64,000 nucleotides of DNA, taken from assembly GCF_024723735.1 (NCBI RefSeq), contig NZ_JANQDU010000002.1, positions 124,001 to 188,000 of the forward strand. Direction: 5' to 3'. The DNA is from Frigidibacter sp. ROC022 (GTDB taxonomy: Bacteria > Pseudomonadota > Alphaproteobacteria > Rhodobacterales > Rhodobacteraceae). The notes under the pieces were generated by a model that saw only the letters and a list, made by a program, of their open reading frames with translations, was not told the DNA's origin and did not search any database. Shown here one piece after another: positions 42,662-51,441 of this stretch (its first letter is position 1; the number at the start of each line of letters is the position of its first letter). A program made the translations under genes and the position numbers.

Positions 42662-43047
42662 CAGAAGGGCACCTCCGGGATCATGCCATCGAGCCGCGCG
42701 CGGTCCTTCGCCGCCAACTCACGCAGATGGTCACAATAGCCGGTGACGATCGCCTCGACGAAGCTGTCCCATTCCTCCTCGGTGAGTTGAGCGAGATCGG
42801 TCCGGCCGAGGCTGTCGAGATAGGCGCCGCCGGCCTTGCCGCCCTCCACCATGGCCGCGACCTCATTGGGTGTCGGATCGATCATGCCCGCCCTCCTGTG
42901 GCAGATGTCCTGGCAAACCCGGCTGCAGAGATCCCGGCGGGTCGTGTCGCGGCGAGGGTCGGAGAGGCGAAAGCGCGCGTCGAACCAACCCCAGCCACGG
43001 GGTTCCCGGTGGCAGACGGCGCAGAGGCCGGCACGGACGTAAGGCAT
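42661..43047 (-). CDS. DUF6511 zinc-binding phage protein
   Basis: 128 residues from the ATG at 43047. Zinc ligands C-A-V-C-H and C-S-R-V-C-Q-D-I-C-H, with G-W-G-W-F-D-A-R-F-R-L-S-D-P-R-R-D between, then I-D-P-T-P-N-E-V-A-A-M, are typical of DUF6511. It overlaps the end of the helicase gene by 166 bp in another frame, an unusually long overlap. Function unknown; replication setting. Confidence 0.82.
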   Translation of the reverse strand: MPYVRAGLCAVCHREPRGWGWFDARFRLSDPRRDTTRRDLCSRVCQDICHRRAGMIDPTPNEVAAMVEGGKAGGAYLDSLGRTDLAQLTEEEWDSFVEAIVTGYCDHLRELAAKDRARLDGMIPEVPF

Positions 43048-44621
43048 GGAGCGAACCTGTAGGCAGTGATTTCGGTGAATCGGCCCGCGGGGCGGACGGC
43101 GATTTCGGTGGGGCGGCGCAACCGGTCGGCCAGCAAGAGCGCCTCGTCGACGGTCTCGGGCACCTCCAGCTCGGGCGCCCGCTCGCGCCACCAGCTTGCG
43201 GCCTTGCGGCGCGGATAGCCCTCGTGCTCGAAGCAGACCCATTCCGTGTGGAAGGCGAGACCGCAGCGGTAGGTAACCTTCAGCGAGACCCGCCCACCGC
43301 GCTTCTCGTGGCGGCAGTAGGTGACGTCGGTGACGCCGACCCATTGCGACTTTCCGGTCGACAGCACCTCCAGCGTCGAGGCGGTCGGCTCGAGCTTCAC
43401 CTCGCGGCCGGGGAACTCGAAGCCGCAACCGGGGCATTCGAGAGCCGCCGCAGCCACGATGGTCCCGCATTTCGGACAGATCTTCGTGGATGGTGGCCCA
43501 TCGCCAGGGCCGCCCGGCCGCTTCGGGCGCACCAGGTCGATGGGGCCGTGTCGGCGGACATTGCCCGCGAAGTCGAGCACGAGACAGTTCTCCTTGCCCT
43601 CAGCGAGCCGCGTGCCCCGTCCGGCCATCTGAACATAGAGCCCTGCCGACTTGGTGGGCCGCAGCATGGCAATCAGGTCCACGGCCGGCGCGTTGAAGCC
43701 CGTCGTCAGCACCCCCATCGAAGCCAACGCCCTGATTTCACCGCGCTTGAAGGCGGCGATGATCCGGTCGCGCTCGTCCTTCGGCGTCTTGCCGAAGATG
43801 GTCGCGCAACTGACCCCACGGCGGCGGAACTCCTCGGCGACATGGGTGGCGTGGCGCACGCCCGAGCAGAAGGCGAGCCAGGACCGGCGCGTCTCGCCGT
43901 GAGCGATCACCTCGGCCACGGCCGCCCGCGTGATGGCATCCTGGTCGACCGCGTCCTCGAGATCGCGCGCGATGAACTCTCCGCCGCGCGATCCTACGCC
44001 CGTCACGTCGAGGCGGGTCTTCGTCTGCTTCGAGATGAGCGGGGAGAGATAGCCCTGATCGATCAGGTCGCGGACCGACACCTCGTAGGCGATGTCGGTG
44101 AAGAGCGCATTCTCGCCCTCGTGCAGCATGCCGCTATCGAGCCGGAAGGGCGTCGCCGTCAGACCGATCACCTTCAGCGCGGGATTGATCGCCTGCAAGT
44201 CGGTGAGAAAGCGGCGATACATGGTGTTCGACCGGCCCGGAATCAGATGGGCCTCGTCGATCAGCACCAGGTCGGCGTGGCCGATCCGCGTCGCCTTGTC
44301 GTGGATCGACTGGATGCCGGCGAAGAGGATGCGGGCTCGCGCGTCGCGGCGTCCAAGCCCGGCCGAGTAGATGCCCGCCGGTGCCTCGGGCCAGAGCCCC
44401 AGCATCTCGGCATGGTTCTGCGCGATCAGTTCGCGCACATGGGTGACGACGAGCACGCGCTGGTCGGGCCAGGACTTGAGCACGCCGTCGATGAAGGCGG
44501 CCATGATGAGGCTCTTGCCGCCGGCCGTAGGGATCACGACGAGCGGGTTGCCACTCTTCTTCTCGAAATAGCCATAGATCGAGGTGATCGCGGCCTGTTG
44601 ATAGGGGCGCAGGGTCAGCAT
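42882..44621 (-). CDS. SF2 DEAD/DEAH-box helicase
   Basis: 579 residues. Walker A P-T-A-G-G-K-S (31-37), D-E-A-H (122-125), L-T-A-T-P-F-R, and motif VI Q-M-A-G-R-G-T-R. A zinc finger (C-P-K-C-G, C-P-G-C-G) lies at about 383-402. It resembles phage helicases of the RAD25/UvsW kind. The last 55 residues overlap DUF6511 and are low complexity, so the functional protein may end earlier in evolution terms. It overlaps the nuclease gene by 7 bp. Confidence 0.9.
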   Translation of the reverse strand: MLTLRPYQQAAITSIYGYFEKKSGNPLVVIPTAGGKSLIMAAFIDGVLKSWPDQRVLVVTHVRELIAQNHAEMLGLWPEAPAGIYSAGLGRRDARARILFAGIQSIHDKATRIGHADLVLIDEAHLIPGRSNTMYRRFLTDLQAINPALKVIGLTATPFRLDSGMLHEGENALFTDIAYEVSVRDLIDQGYLSPLISKQTKTRLDVTGVGSRGGEFIARDLEDAVDQDAITRAAVAEVIAHGETRRSWLAFCSGVRHATHVAEEFRRRGVSCATIFGKTPKDERDRIIAAFKRGEIRALASMGVLTTGFNAPAVDLIAMLRPTKSAGLYVQMAGRGTRLAEGKENCLVLDFAGNVRRHGPIDLVRPKRPGGPGDGPPSTKICPKCGTIVAAAALECPGCGFEFPGREVKLEPTASTLEVLSTGKSQWVGVTDVTYCRHEKRGGRVSLKVTYRCGLAFHTEWVCFEHEGYPRRKAASWWRERAPELEVPETVDEALLLADRLRRPTEIAVRPAGRFTEITAYRFAPCLTSVPASAPSATGNPVAGVGSTRAFASPTLAATRPAGISAAGFARTSATGGRA

Positions 44622-45559
44622 GCGGCGGCCTCCTTCTCGCGGGCATCGTTGGTCCAGGAGGAGCCGTCGCGCATGCGGTAGGAGACGAAGTCCTCGCCTG
44701 CGTCGGCAACCTCGCCGGGGACCAGATCAGGGATGAACAGGTGCCGGGGGCAGGCCCGGCGCTGGTTGGCGGGATCGATCTGCCGATCATGGCGTGCGCA
44801 GTGCCAGCCGCCGTCGACAGGCGTCGAATGCAGGCAGGAGCGACAGGTGACTGCCGCGGCGTCCTCGCCATGGCAGAGCCCGTGATGGTCGCAGAACCGG
44901 CACTCGAACCAGGCGGGATCCGCGCTGATCCGTTCGGGCGGGTGCTGGGCGAAGATGATCCGCCGCGCTTTCTCGAGCAGACGTTCGCCCATCTCGGGAT
45001 CGGCCGGGACGCGCTCGATGTGCAGCGCATCGGTGTCCTTGCAGACCGCGACGTAGAGCGCCCGCGTGATGCCGGTCAGGTGCATGTAGACCTGCATCTG
45101 GGCAATGTGCCGGGGTTTGGCACGCGCAACGCCCTTGGCGACAAGTTCGGAGAAGCTCTTGGCCGAATGCGTCTTGAACTCGACGACATGCCAGGTCTTC
45201 GGCGCCTCGAGCAGCCCGAGGGCGACGGCGTCGAGCGAGCCGCCGAAATGGCCGCCATGGGCTTCGACGCGGAACTGCCGCCCTGTCTCGGGATCGACCT
45301 CCAGCACCGTCGCGCCGGTAGCGCGCAGGTCGCGGACCAGCCGCGCCTCTTCCAGCTGGCCGGTTTCGAACAGCCGCAGGATGCGCCCAGAGTGCCGCGC
45401 GGGCGTGGTCCAACGGAAATCGTACCAGAGCGCGCGGGAGCATGACTTGCCGATGAGCGACGCGCCGAGGTGATCACGGAAGCCGTCGCCCTGCCTGGCC
45501 TCATAGGAAGCATAGATCGCGGACAAGGTTGGCGTTGGAGGGGCGGGAAGCTCGGCCAT
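44615..45559 (-). CDS. RecB-like PD-(D/E)XK nuclease
   Basis: 314 residues from the ATG at 45559 overlapping the previous stop. G-K-S-C-S-R-A-L-W-Y-D-F-R-W, G-G-S-L-D-A-V-A and V-V-E-F-K-T-H-S (E-x-K) form the nuclease site; cysteines near the end (C-R-F-C-D, C-H-G-E, C-R-S-C) suggest an Fe-S or zinc-binding Cas4-like cluster. It probably works as the exonuclease of the phage recombination set. Confidence 0.85.
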   Translation of the reverse strand: MAELPAPPTPTLSAIYASYEARQGDGFRDHLGASLIGKSCSRALWYDFRWTTPARHSGRILRLFETGQLEEARLVRDLRATGATVLEVDPETGRQFRVEAHGGHFGGSLDAVALGLLEAPKTWHVVEFKTHSAKSFSELVAKGVARAKPRHIAQMQVYMHLTGITRALYVAVCKDTDALHIERVPADPEMGERLLEKARRIIFAQHPPERISADPAWFECRFCDHHGLCHGEDAAAVTCRSCLHSTPVDGGWHCARHDRQIDPANQRRACPRHLFIPDLVPGEVADAGEDFVSYRMRDGSSWTNDAREKEAAAC

Positions 45560-45924
45560 CAGCATGCCTCCTCCTGCTCGAGCCGCGCCCGCGCCTCCGC
45601 CAGCACCTCGGTCCATGCGGTGCTGTCATGGCGTTCGCGCAGGACGGCAATGATCGCGTCCTTGATCCGCTCGCGTCGCCGCCGACCGCCTTGGCGGGCA
45701 ATCAGTTCGGCGCGCTCGCGCTTGAGGTGACGCAGCGCCGTGCGCGCGCGGTGAAACCAGTCGGGGTCGATCGGCCTGGCCGTGCGTTGCCGCGCCAGAT
45801 CGGCCGTCGCGATCTGCGTGCGGATCTTCGCGATGGCGTCCTCGATCTCGATCAGGCGGCGGGTGTCGTCAGGCAAGCCGGGGGTGTTCGCGGCCGCGCA
45901 GGCCGCGTCGGTGGTATTGGTCAT
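45559..45924 (-). CDS. Hypothetical coiled-coil protein
   Basis: 121 residues, highly charged, with helices R-L-I-E-I-E-D-A-I-A-K-I-R-T-Q-I and L-K-R-E-R-A-E-L-I-A-R-Q. It lies between DUF669 and the RecB-like nuclease in the recombination operon. No family recognised. Confidence 0.7.
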   Translation of the reverse strand: MTNTTDAACAAANTPGLPDDTRRLIEIEDAIAKIRTQIATADLARQRTARPIDPDWFHRARTALRHLKRERAELIARQGGRRRRERIKDAIIAVLRERHDSTAWTEVLAEARARLEQEEAC

Positions 45925-45990
45925 GGTCGCTCTCTCGGGTCTGGCGATGTTCGGGCCGCCGCGAGTCTCAGACCGCGGCGACCGAAGGCA

Positions 45991-46497
45991 TCAGCTCTTA
46001 CGGTTCCAGGGCGCGGTGGCCGGGCGGGCGGGCGCCGACTGGGCGGGCGTGTTGGCCGGCTGCGACGCGGCGGGCTTGGGCTGGGTCGCCTGCGCCGGGG
46101 CTTCCGGCACCATGTAGCGGATCGTGTTGCGCTCGCCGTAGCCGCTCTTCGGGGGCTTCACGCCGACCTGAATCGTCATCGGGATCAGGTGCAGCTCCTC
46201 GCTGTCGTTCACCTGAAGCTTGCCCGTGGCGTGGCAGATCGCCGACAGCGTACGCTGCGCGATCTCGACCGTGGTGGGGTTGGCGTTCACCAGGTTCAGC
46301 TGGTCGAAGATCTTGCGCCCCTTGTGCGGCCCCTCGAGGATGTCGAGCATCAGCCAGAGATACTGCCCCATCCCGTTTTTCGTGACGCGCATCTCGCTCT
46401 CGACGATCTGGGCGCTATACCTGCCCGCGGGCAGGATCTCGTAAGCGGTTGCGGGCTCGATGCCCGTGGCATCAAAGGCGGTGTCGAAACGTGCCAT
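45991..46497 (-). CDS. DUF669 single-strand-binding-like protein
   Basis: 168 residues from the ATG at 46497. M-A-R-F-D-T-A-F-D-A, L-P-A-G-R-Y-S-A-Q-I-V-E-S-E and G-R-K-I-F-D-Q-L-N-L are DUF669; the tail is proline/alanine-rich like SSB tails. It accompanies Sak4-type ATPases in phages and probably binds single-stranded DNA. Confidence 0.88.
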   Translation of the reverse strand: MARFDTAFDATGIEPATAYEILPAGRYSAQIVESEMRVTKNGMGQYLWLMLDILEGPHKGRKIFDQLNLVNANPTTVEIAQRTLSAICHATGKLQVNDSEELHLIPMTIQVGVKPPKSGYGERNTIRYMVPEAPAQATQPKPAASQPANTPAQSAPARPATAPWNRKS

Positions 46498-46519
46498 CGT
46501 TTTGTCCTTTCTGTCGCAA

Positions 46520-47266
46520 TCAGTCGGATTGGGGCATGGCGGCCAGGAACTCCGACCAATCGAGAGGCAGGGTTTCCGGCAGGCCGTAGCGGTTCTTAGC
46601 CAGGAAGGCGGGGCGCTCTTCGGTGTGCATGACGCGCGCACCGGACCCGAGCGCCCGAGTCACCTTCTTGTTGAAGCCCACGTCGGACTTCGCCACCGAG
46701 ATCTGGTAGTTGGCAAAGAGCACCACGTCCGAGTGCTCCTGCAGCAGCGCAGACGCACGGGCTTGCAGCTTGATCACGTACCGGTCGTAGGGTTCATGCT
46801 CAGGGCTGTCGAAGCGCCTGATGTCGGTGTGGGCGATCTGGATGACCGCCATGCCCTTGCGGTCGCGGAGCGCGTTCAGCTTGTCGATGCATTCGCGCCA
46901 GATGTTGAGCGCCTCGGCATAGCCCTTGCCAAAGCCGGGGCTTTCGATCGACTGCCAGCCGTTGCGCCGGCAAGTCTCGGCCCAAATCAAGGGCTCCAGC
47001 CAGTCGACGCTGTCCACGACAACCGTGGAATAGGCGTGGTCCTCGTCGAGCAGGGCGTCGAGCGCCTCGGCGACCTCGGCGTAGCTCGTCGCCAGCGGGA
47101 AATGCGGCACCTGCAGCTTGCCGAGACCATCCTCGGTGAGAACGAACACCGGCGCGTCGGCGGATGCGGCAAAGGTGGACTTGCCGATGCCGGCGACGCC
47201 GTGAATGAGCACGCGCGGCGGGCGCAGAACCGACGAGGTTTGCAGGGATGCGAGCGAGATGGCCAT
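46520..47266 (-). CDS. Sak4-like RecA-fold ATPase
   Basis: 248 residues from the ATG at 47266. Walker A H-G-V-A-G-I-G-K-S-T (about 23-32), Walker B-like S-T-V-V-V-D-S-V-D-W, then a RecA core. These short RecA-like proteins act in phage single-strand annealing recombination with the neighbouring DUF669 protein and nuclease. The start overlaps the previous stop (ATGA). Confidence 0.88.
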   Translation of the reverse strand: MAISLASLQTSSVLRPPRVLIHGVAGIGKSTFAASADAPVFVLTEDGLGKLQVPHFPLATSYAEVAEALDALLDEDHAYSTVVVDSVDWLEPLIWAETCRRNGWQSIESPGFGKGYAEALNIWRECIDKLNALRDRKGMAVIQIAHTDIRRFDSPEHEPYDRYVIKLQARASALLQEHSDVVLFANYQISVAKSDVGFNKKVTRALGSGARVMHTEERPAFLAKNRYGLPETLPLDWSEFLAAMPQSD

Positions 47267-47751
47267 CAGCGCACCTCCTCGCCAATCACCAGCCGGAATT
47301 TCGGCTTGCCGGTACGGACCGTGCGTGCGGGCTCGAACTCCTGGCGAATGTCCTTCGGCCAGGCGGTGTACTTGCGCTCGGGCACGCTGAACGCGATGTC
47401 GACGTACTCGGCGGGATCGGCGCCATCGGCCCGGATGCGCTCGACCAGACCGGCGAGCATTGCCTGGTCCCAAACGACCCGCTTGGGGAGCTCGGCGACT
47501 ACGGTGACCGGGCCGTCCTGCAGCCGGACAGTGCCGGTGTCCTTGCCCTCCGCGCGGCGCGCCTCCTGCGCCCGGTCGCCGTACTTCAGCGCGATGGCGC
47601 CATCGAGCCAGTCGCAGAGAGACTTCGCTGCGCGCAGCCACTCGTCGGCTTCGTGCTTCAGCAGCGCCAGTTCATCAGCCGGCAGCGCTGCGATCTCGCC
47701 GACCGGCATGGTGGGAAGGTCGTCGAGGGTGATGCGGTTGGGGATCGTCAT
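47266..47751 (-). CDS. Hypothetical phage protein
   Basis: 161 residues from the ATG at 47751. It has a long helix in the middle (A-A-L-P-A-D-E-L-A-L-L-K-H-E-A-D-E-W-L) and a beta-rich C-terminus (K-F-R-L-V-I-G-E-E-V-R). It is coupled to the Sak4-like gene. Homologues are expected in Rhodobacterales phages; function unknown. Confidence 0.7.
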   Translation of the reverse strand: MTIPNRITLDDLPTMPVGEIAALPADELALLKHEADEWLRAAKSLCDWLDGAIALKYGDRAQEARRAEGKDTGTVRLQDGPVTVVAELPKRVVWDQAMLAGLVERIRADGADPAEYVDIAFSVPERKYTAWPKDIRQEFEPARTVRTGKPKFRLVIGEEVR

Positions 47752-47762
47752 GGTCACCCCCC

Positions 47763-47972
47763 TCACGCCAGCTTCACGTTGGGCTTGTCAGCCGTGCTCG
47801 AGCAGTGCCGATTGGCCTCGTAGGCCTCGACATCCTCGAGCCGGTACACGACCCGGCCACCAATCTTGATGAAGGCAGGGCCCTCACCCGTCCAACGCCA
47901 GCGCTCCAGCGTGCGCGGGCTGATCTTCCATCGAGCCGCCAGCTCGACCTGATTGAGATGCGTGACTGACAT
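47763..47972 (-). CDS. AlpA/excisionase-type HTH protein
   Basis: 69 residues from the ATG at 47972. L-N-Q-V-E-L-A-A-R-W-K-I-S-P-R-T-L-E-R-W, then G-P-A-F-I-K-I-G-G-R-V-V-Y-R-L-E-D-V-E-A-Y, is the MerR-like HTH_17 fold. It leads the replication operon and may be its activator or the excisionase of the element. Confidence 0.85.
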   Translation of the reverse strand: MSVTHLNQVELAARWKISPRTLERWRWTGEGPAFIKIGGRVVYRLEDVEAYEANRHCSSTADKPNVKLA

Positions 47973-48092
47973 CTTCGTCTCCTTCGCGTTTGACCGAATG
48001 CCTGCGAAGGAGATTGGGGTATGCGAGGGGAGGAGATGGGGAGGGCGGAGGGAGCGGAGACGGGAGGAATGCAGTTCCAGGCCCCGAAAACG

Positions 48093-48117
48093 AAAAAAGC
48101 CGCCCCGAAGGACGGCC
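48093..48117 (-). terminator. Rho-independent terminator
   Basis: Read on the minus strand: GCCGTCC-TTCG-GGGCGGC followed by TTTTTTCG. It lies just after the stop codon of the 48140 gene and before the AlpA-like gene, separating the two transcription units. Confidence 0.85.
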
Positions 48118-48139
48118 TGATTGTCATGTTTGCGTCGCG

Positions 48140-49084
48140 TCACACCTCGAGCCAGGCGTTGGAGCCGCTTTCTCGAATGACGTCTCGCCACGTCCGATGG
48201 CCACCGAAGAGATCCTTCAGACGTTTGACGGACCGGCCGCACTCGGCTTCCTCGAGGATGCGCGCGATCGGCAGAACCGGATCTCCGCGGAGCCAGGCCT
48301 CGGCCAGCATTGCAACGGCGATCTTCTGCTTGCCGCCAGTGAACTCGTGCCATTTGCCATGCACGATCAGCACGCCGCCGTCGCCGGAGACCCAGACCGG
48401 CCCTTGATGCGACGGGCCCTTGAACAGGCGTGCAGCGAGGATTTCGGGAGCTACCGCAAGCCCGTCTTCGTGTTCGACCACGTCTTCCAGCGCGACGAAC
48501 TCATGACCACGAATGAACGGGATGGGCGCTCGGCCCGGGGGATCGAGAACGAGAACCACGCGCAGACCGTCAGACGGGCGGCACCGGACGAGTTCACGAA
48601 AAGCCTCGAAACCCTCCCGCCTCGTCAGCCCGCGCGCCACCCATATCCCCACCCGAGCAGTGCGCCTTGGCAAGCGGGCCTTGCCGAAGTCCAACGCAGC
48701 GCCACCGAGGTATGGCACGGGATCATCCCCGAGCGTGCAGTCGAGCCTGTTTACCGTCCTCCGGGCCGTGGCCATCATGTCGAGCGCATGGACGCGACGG
48801 CGGGCGCTCGTGCGCTCGTCCTGCCAGACAGAATTGCCGAGGTGACCAGGATGCCCCGTAATGGGGTGGTTGATCACAGGTACAGGCATGTCGTCGAGAT
48901 CGTCCTCCGCGACAACGCACGAGCCGGCACCACGCGGCACGAGCAGTCCCGCAGCCATCAGCACCTCTCCTGCGCCACGCATCTGCGCCAGCGCGAGGCC
49001 AGAGACCCGCGCATCACGGGTTCCGGCGATGGACGAGAGCAGCCGGCGGGCGGCGCGATCAATCCTCGAACAGTTGCGCGTCAT
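48140..49084 (-). CDS. Hypothetical protein with C-terminal winged-helix-like region
   Basis: 314 residues. The N-terminal half lacks known motifs (R-T-V-N-R-L-D-C-T-L-G-D-D-P-V-P-Y-L). The last 90 residues (I-V-H-G-K-W-H-E-F-T-G-G-K-Q-K-I-A-V-A-M-L, then S-V-K-R-L-K-D-L-F) look like a response-regulator-type winged helix. It overlaps the upstream gene by 26 bp and ends at a terminator, so the two form a unit. Unrecognised; could be phage control or defence. Confidence 0.7.
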   Translation of the reverse strand: MTRNCSRIDRAARRLLSSIAGTRDARVSGLALAQMRGAGEVLMAAGLLVPRGAGSCVVAEDDLDDMPVPVINHPITGHPGHLGNSVWQDERTSARRRVHALDMMATARRTVNRLDCTLGDDPVPYLGGAALDFGKARLPRRTARVGIWVARGLTRREGFEAFRELVRCRPSDGLRVVLVLDPPGRAPIPFIRGHEFVALEDVVEHEDGLAVAPEILAARLFKGPSHQGPVWVSGDGGVLIVHGKWHEFTGGKQKIAVAMLAEAWLRGDPVLPIARILEEAECGRSVKRLKDLFGGHRTWRDVIRESGSNAWLEV

Positions 49085-50246
49085 CGACGAGGATCCCCCA
49101 GCGCCGCAGGTACTTTTCGCCGATCATCTGCTCGGTCGCGGTGCGGTCCTTCAGATCGCAACCATGCGGCCAGCTGATGGTGAAGCTCAGCGTTCGCCGT
49201 CGGTCCCCGCCCGGGCGCCGGGCGAGCTTCACGGCGATCTTGGCCCGCGTGACGACGTAGCCCTCGCTGAGGGGAGTACGGTCCCCGAACCGCTCCTCCG
49301 CCTTCGTCCAGATCGACTCGTCGGCGCGCGCGGGCTTCTCCAGCGTAACCCTGAGATCGCCGTCGTCGATCGGCATCACGCGCAGCTCTCGCACCTCGAC
49401 CGCCTCGATCCCGTCCTCCGGATCGGTCGGGAAATCATACGGTTTCAGCAACACCGAAAGATCGTAGCACCTCAACGGCAGGCGATTCTCCTTGAACTCG
49501 ATGCCGAGAAGGTGCGTGACCGTGGCCTTCACGATCTCGCTCCGCGTCGCCTTGTCGTTGGCGATAACCTCGATGCTGCCGGTCGCGGGCTCATAGGTCA
49601 CGGCGGCCTCGAACACGGGACGATATGCCTGCCGGACGAGCGCCCCCTTGTCGTCGAAGCGGAGCAGATCGTCTGGCCGCCCCTCGCGGTAGATCGTCAC
49701 CTGCACCAGGTCGCATTCGTCGCCCTCATGGGTCATCCTCATCCGGTCGAAGATGTCGACATGGGCATGGGCGGCACTCGAGAACTCCTTGATCGCGGAG
49801 ACAAAGACATGGCGGGCCGACGCGTCGCGCTGCACGACGCAACCCGCGTCGGTCATGTAGCCAGCCCACATCCGACCGCGTCGGCGGTCCTCGGTGAAGC
49901 GAACCTCCTCAGCATGACGGAAGCGATCCTGGGCGTTCAGGAACATCCAGAGCGACCGCGCGTGCGGGTTCGCGAGCCCGTCGAGGAGGGCGGGATCCTC
50001 CGCGACGCTATAGATCGCGGCCTGCCCCGGTTCGTCGGACAGGGCATGGACGCGCTCGGCGTCGTTGGAGATCCGGTCGCGCTGAATGCGGGACATGTTC
50101 TCGATGGCACCGAGCAGCGGCCTGGAAAGCTCGGCCTCCGGCACGCTCCAATCGAATTCGGTGGGCAGGCCGATTTCCGGCCGGTCGAAGTATGCGCGCA
50201 GCGCCTCGCCGGGCGTCTTGCGAAGGAAAGCGGACATTGCGGTCAC
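49059..50246 (-). CDS. Hypothetical protein in a two-gene unit
   Basis: 395 residues from the GTG at 50246, 6 bp after GGAGA; an ATG lies at 50237. No signal peptide or membrane segment. Features include A-I-E-N-M-S-R-I-Q-R-D-R-I and a beta-rich C-terminal half (L-S-F-T-I-S-W-P-H-G-C-D-L). It is transcribed from a promoter at 50294-50321 with operator-like palindromes, between the repressor/protease pair and the 48140 gene. No family recognised. Confidence 0.7.
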   Translation of the reverse strand: MTAMSAFLRKTPGEALRAYFDRPEIGLPTEFDWSVPEAELSRPLLGAIENMSRIQRDRISNDAERVHALSDEPGQAAIYSVAEDPALLDGLANPHARSLWMFLNAQDRFRHAEEVRFTEDRRRGRMWAGYMTDAGCVVQRDASARHVFVSAIKEFSSAAHAHVDIFDRMRMTHEGDECDLVQVTIYREGRPDDLLRFDDKGALVRQAYRPVFEAAVTYEPATGSIEVIANDKATRSEIVKATVTHLLGIEFKENRLPLRCYDLSVLLKPYDFPTDPEDGIEAVEVRELRVMPIDDGDLRVTLEKPARADESIWTKAEERFGDRTPLSEGYVVTRAKIAVKLARRPGGDRRRTLSFTISWPHGCDLKDRTATEQMIGEKYLRRWGILVDDAQLFED

Positions 50247-50275
50247 CGCGGTCTCCTTTCTGGCGATTCCATGTT

Positions 50276-50321
50276 TTAGCTGATCTGCTAATTAGCGTAG
50301 TATCGGCTGGCACGAAGTCAA
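50276..50321 (-). promoter_or_regulatory. Promoter with palindromic operators for the 50246 gene
   Basis: On the minus strand TTGACT (50321-50316) and TACGCT (50299-50294) are 16 bp apart. Just downstream lie the palindromes GCTAATTAGC (50287-50296) and TTAGC-N6-GCTAA (50276-50291), which overlap each other. Binding there would block transcription; the XRE or ImmA pair is the obvious candidate controller. Confidence 0.6.
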
Positions 50322-50353
50322 TCGAAAAATTACGCAGTTCCGCGGATTCGCGA

Positions 50354-51076
50354 TCAGCGATCGAAGAGCGAGGGCTGCCCGTATGTCGAAGTGATAAGGT
50401 TGAGCTTCAGAAGCCTGATGCGCGCAGCTTCTTCCGAGACTGCAAACCTCTCCATGACCATCTGGACAAGCTGCGCGGCATGCTCCGTCGAAACATGGAT
50501 ATCGCCATGGAGCTCGCGCGGGCTGCAGTAGTCGGAAACGAGGCGGCGTACCGGCGTGGCCGGCATCAGCAGCGCGCCACTGATGTAGCCGGCCTGCCAT
50601 TCCATCCAGTCGGACTGCGGGGCATCCAGGATGTTGTCACGCTTGGAGATCGCCTTGTTTGCATTCACCCCGTGTTCGAGCAGGTCCCCGGTGGCGAACT
50701 TCTGCTCCCAAAGAGGCCCGTGGAACTTCACGTGCCCGAACTCATGGGTGAGCGTGGTGCGGAAGCGATTCTCGCGCCGTTCGTCCGAGGCGATTCGGTC
50801 CGAGATGGAGACCTTGGGCCCGCGGTCGGGGAAGAACTCGGTAACACCTTCAACATCGGCGCCGTACGCCGACAGGTCGGCGTAAGGGTCGAGATCGGCG
50901 TCGTGCATCTCGATCAGCACGGTCAGGTCGTCGGTCGCCACAGGGTAGTCAACCGTTCCGCGGCGCTTCAGCAGCAGGTCCTGAATCAGTCGCTCGCATT
51001 CGTTGTCGAGCTCCCACGCCTCATAGAAGGGTCGTTCGGCAAAGCGGCCCGTGTTGTCACGGATCATCTTCACCAT
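50354..51076 (-). CDS. ImmA/IrrE family metallopeptidase
   Basis: 240 residues. The zinc motif is H-E-F-G-H (111-115), with the third ligand in M-E-W-Q-A-G-Y-I-S-G-A-L-L-M-P. In ICEBs1 and in Deinococcus such proteases cleave an XRE repressor to induce the element. Here it lies 10 bp after the XRE gene, the standard pairing, so it probably triggers derepression of the prophage. Confidence 0.92.
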   Translation of the reverse strand: MVKMIRDNTGRFAERPFYEAWELDNECERLIQDLLLKRRGTVDYPVATDDLTVLIEMHDADLDPYADLSAYGADVEGVTEFFPDRGPKVSISDRIASDERRENRFRTTLTHEFGHVKFHGPLWEQKFATGDLLEHGVNANKAISKRDNILDAPQSDWMEWQAGYISGALLMPATPVRRLVSDYCSPRELHGDIHVSTEHAAQLVQMVMERFAVSEEAARIRLLKLNLITSTYGQPSLFDR

Positions 51077-51086
51077 GCCAGCCTCC

Positions 51087-51413
51087 TTACTCCTTCAAGG
51101 TCTTCCTGAAATTGGCAAAGGCCCTGACGACCTGGTCCGGGGTGGACGTATCTGGCCGAAGATCATCCGGAAGCCGACCTGCCAAGGCGTAGAGGTAATC
51201 CTCAGGTATGTTCAGAATGCCGGAGAACTGGCGGATCAGGTGGCCCGAACTAGGGCTGCGGCGATCGTGCTCGATGTCGTTGAGGTACTGCGGGGATATC
51301 GACCCTCCCCCCTCTTCCTTCATCACCCGCGCCGCGAGCTCCTTCTGGCTGAGACCGAGCTCCTTGCGAGCCTTCGCTATCGCGCGACCGAAAGTCATCC
51401 CGTCGGCAGACAT
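51087..51413 (-). CDS. XRE family repressor
   Basis: 108 residues from the ATG at 51413; a TTG at 51443 would add ten. HTH: L-S-Q-K-E-L-A-A-R-V-M-K-E-E-G-G-G-S-I-S-P-Q-Y-L-N-D-I-E. It forms an operon with the ImmA-like protease. A perfect palindrome at 51442-51461 in front of the gene is the likely autoregulatory operator, also placed to affect the divergent DUF6361 operon. Confidence 0.9.
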   Translation of the reverse strand: MSADGMTFGRAIAKARKELGLSQKELAARVMKEEGGGSISPQYLNDIEHDRRSPSSGHLIRQFSGILNIPEDYLYALAGRLPDDLRPDTSTPDQVVRAFANFRKTLKE

Positions 51414-51441
51414 GGCCTGATCATCGCTGCTTCCTTCTGTC

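Larger units (their letters stand above)
12947..51413 (-). mobile_element. Defective siphovirus-type prophage with GTA-like tail genes
   Basis: Genes run right to left: lysogeny (XRE, ImmA), recombination and replication, ParB-methylase, terminase pair, gpW, portal, capsid remnant, head-tail and tail genes, lysis cassette, tail tip and fibre-like protein. Cargo on either strand interrupts it at 23978-24561, 26666-27244, 27941-28408, 29781-30410 and 34813-36872. Several structural genes are broken (capsid, tail tube, DUF6441), so infectious particles are not expected. Confidence 0.85.
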
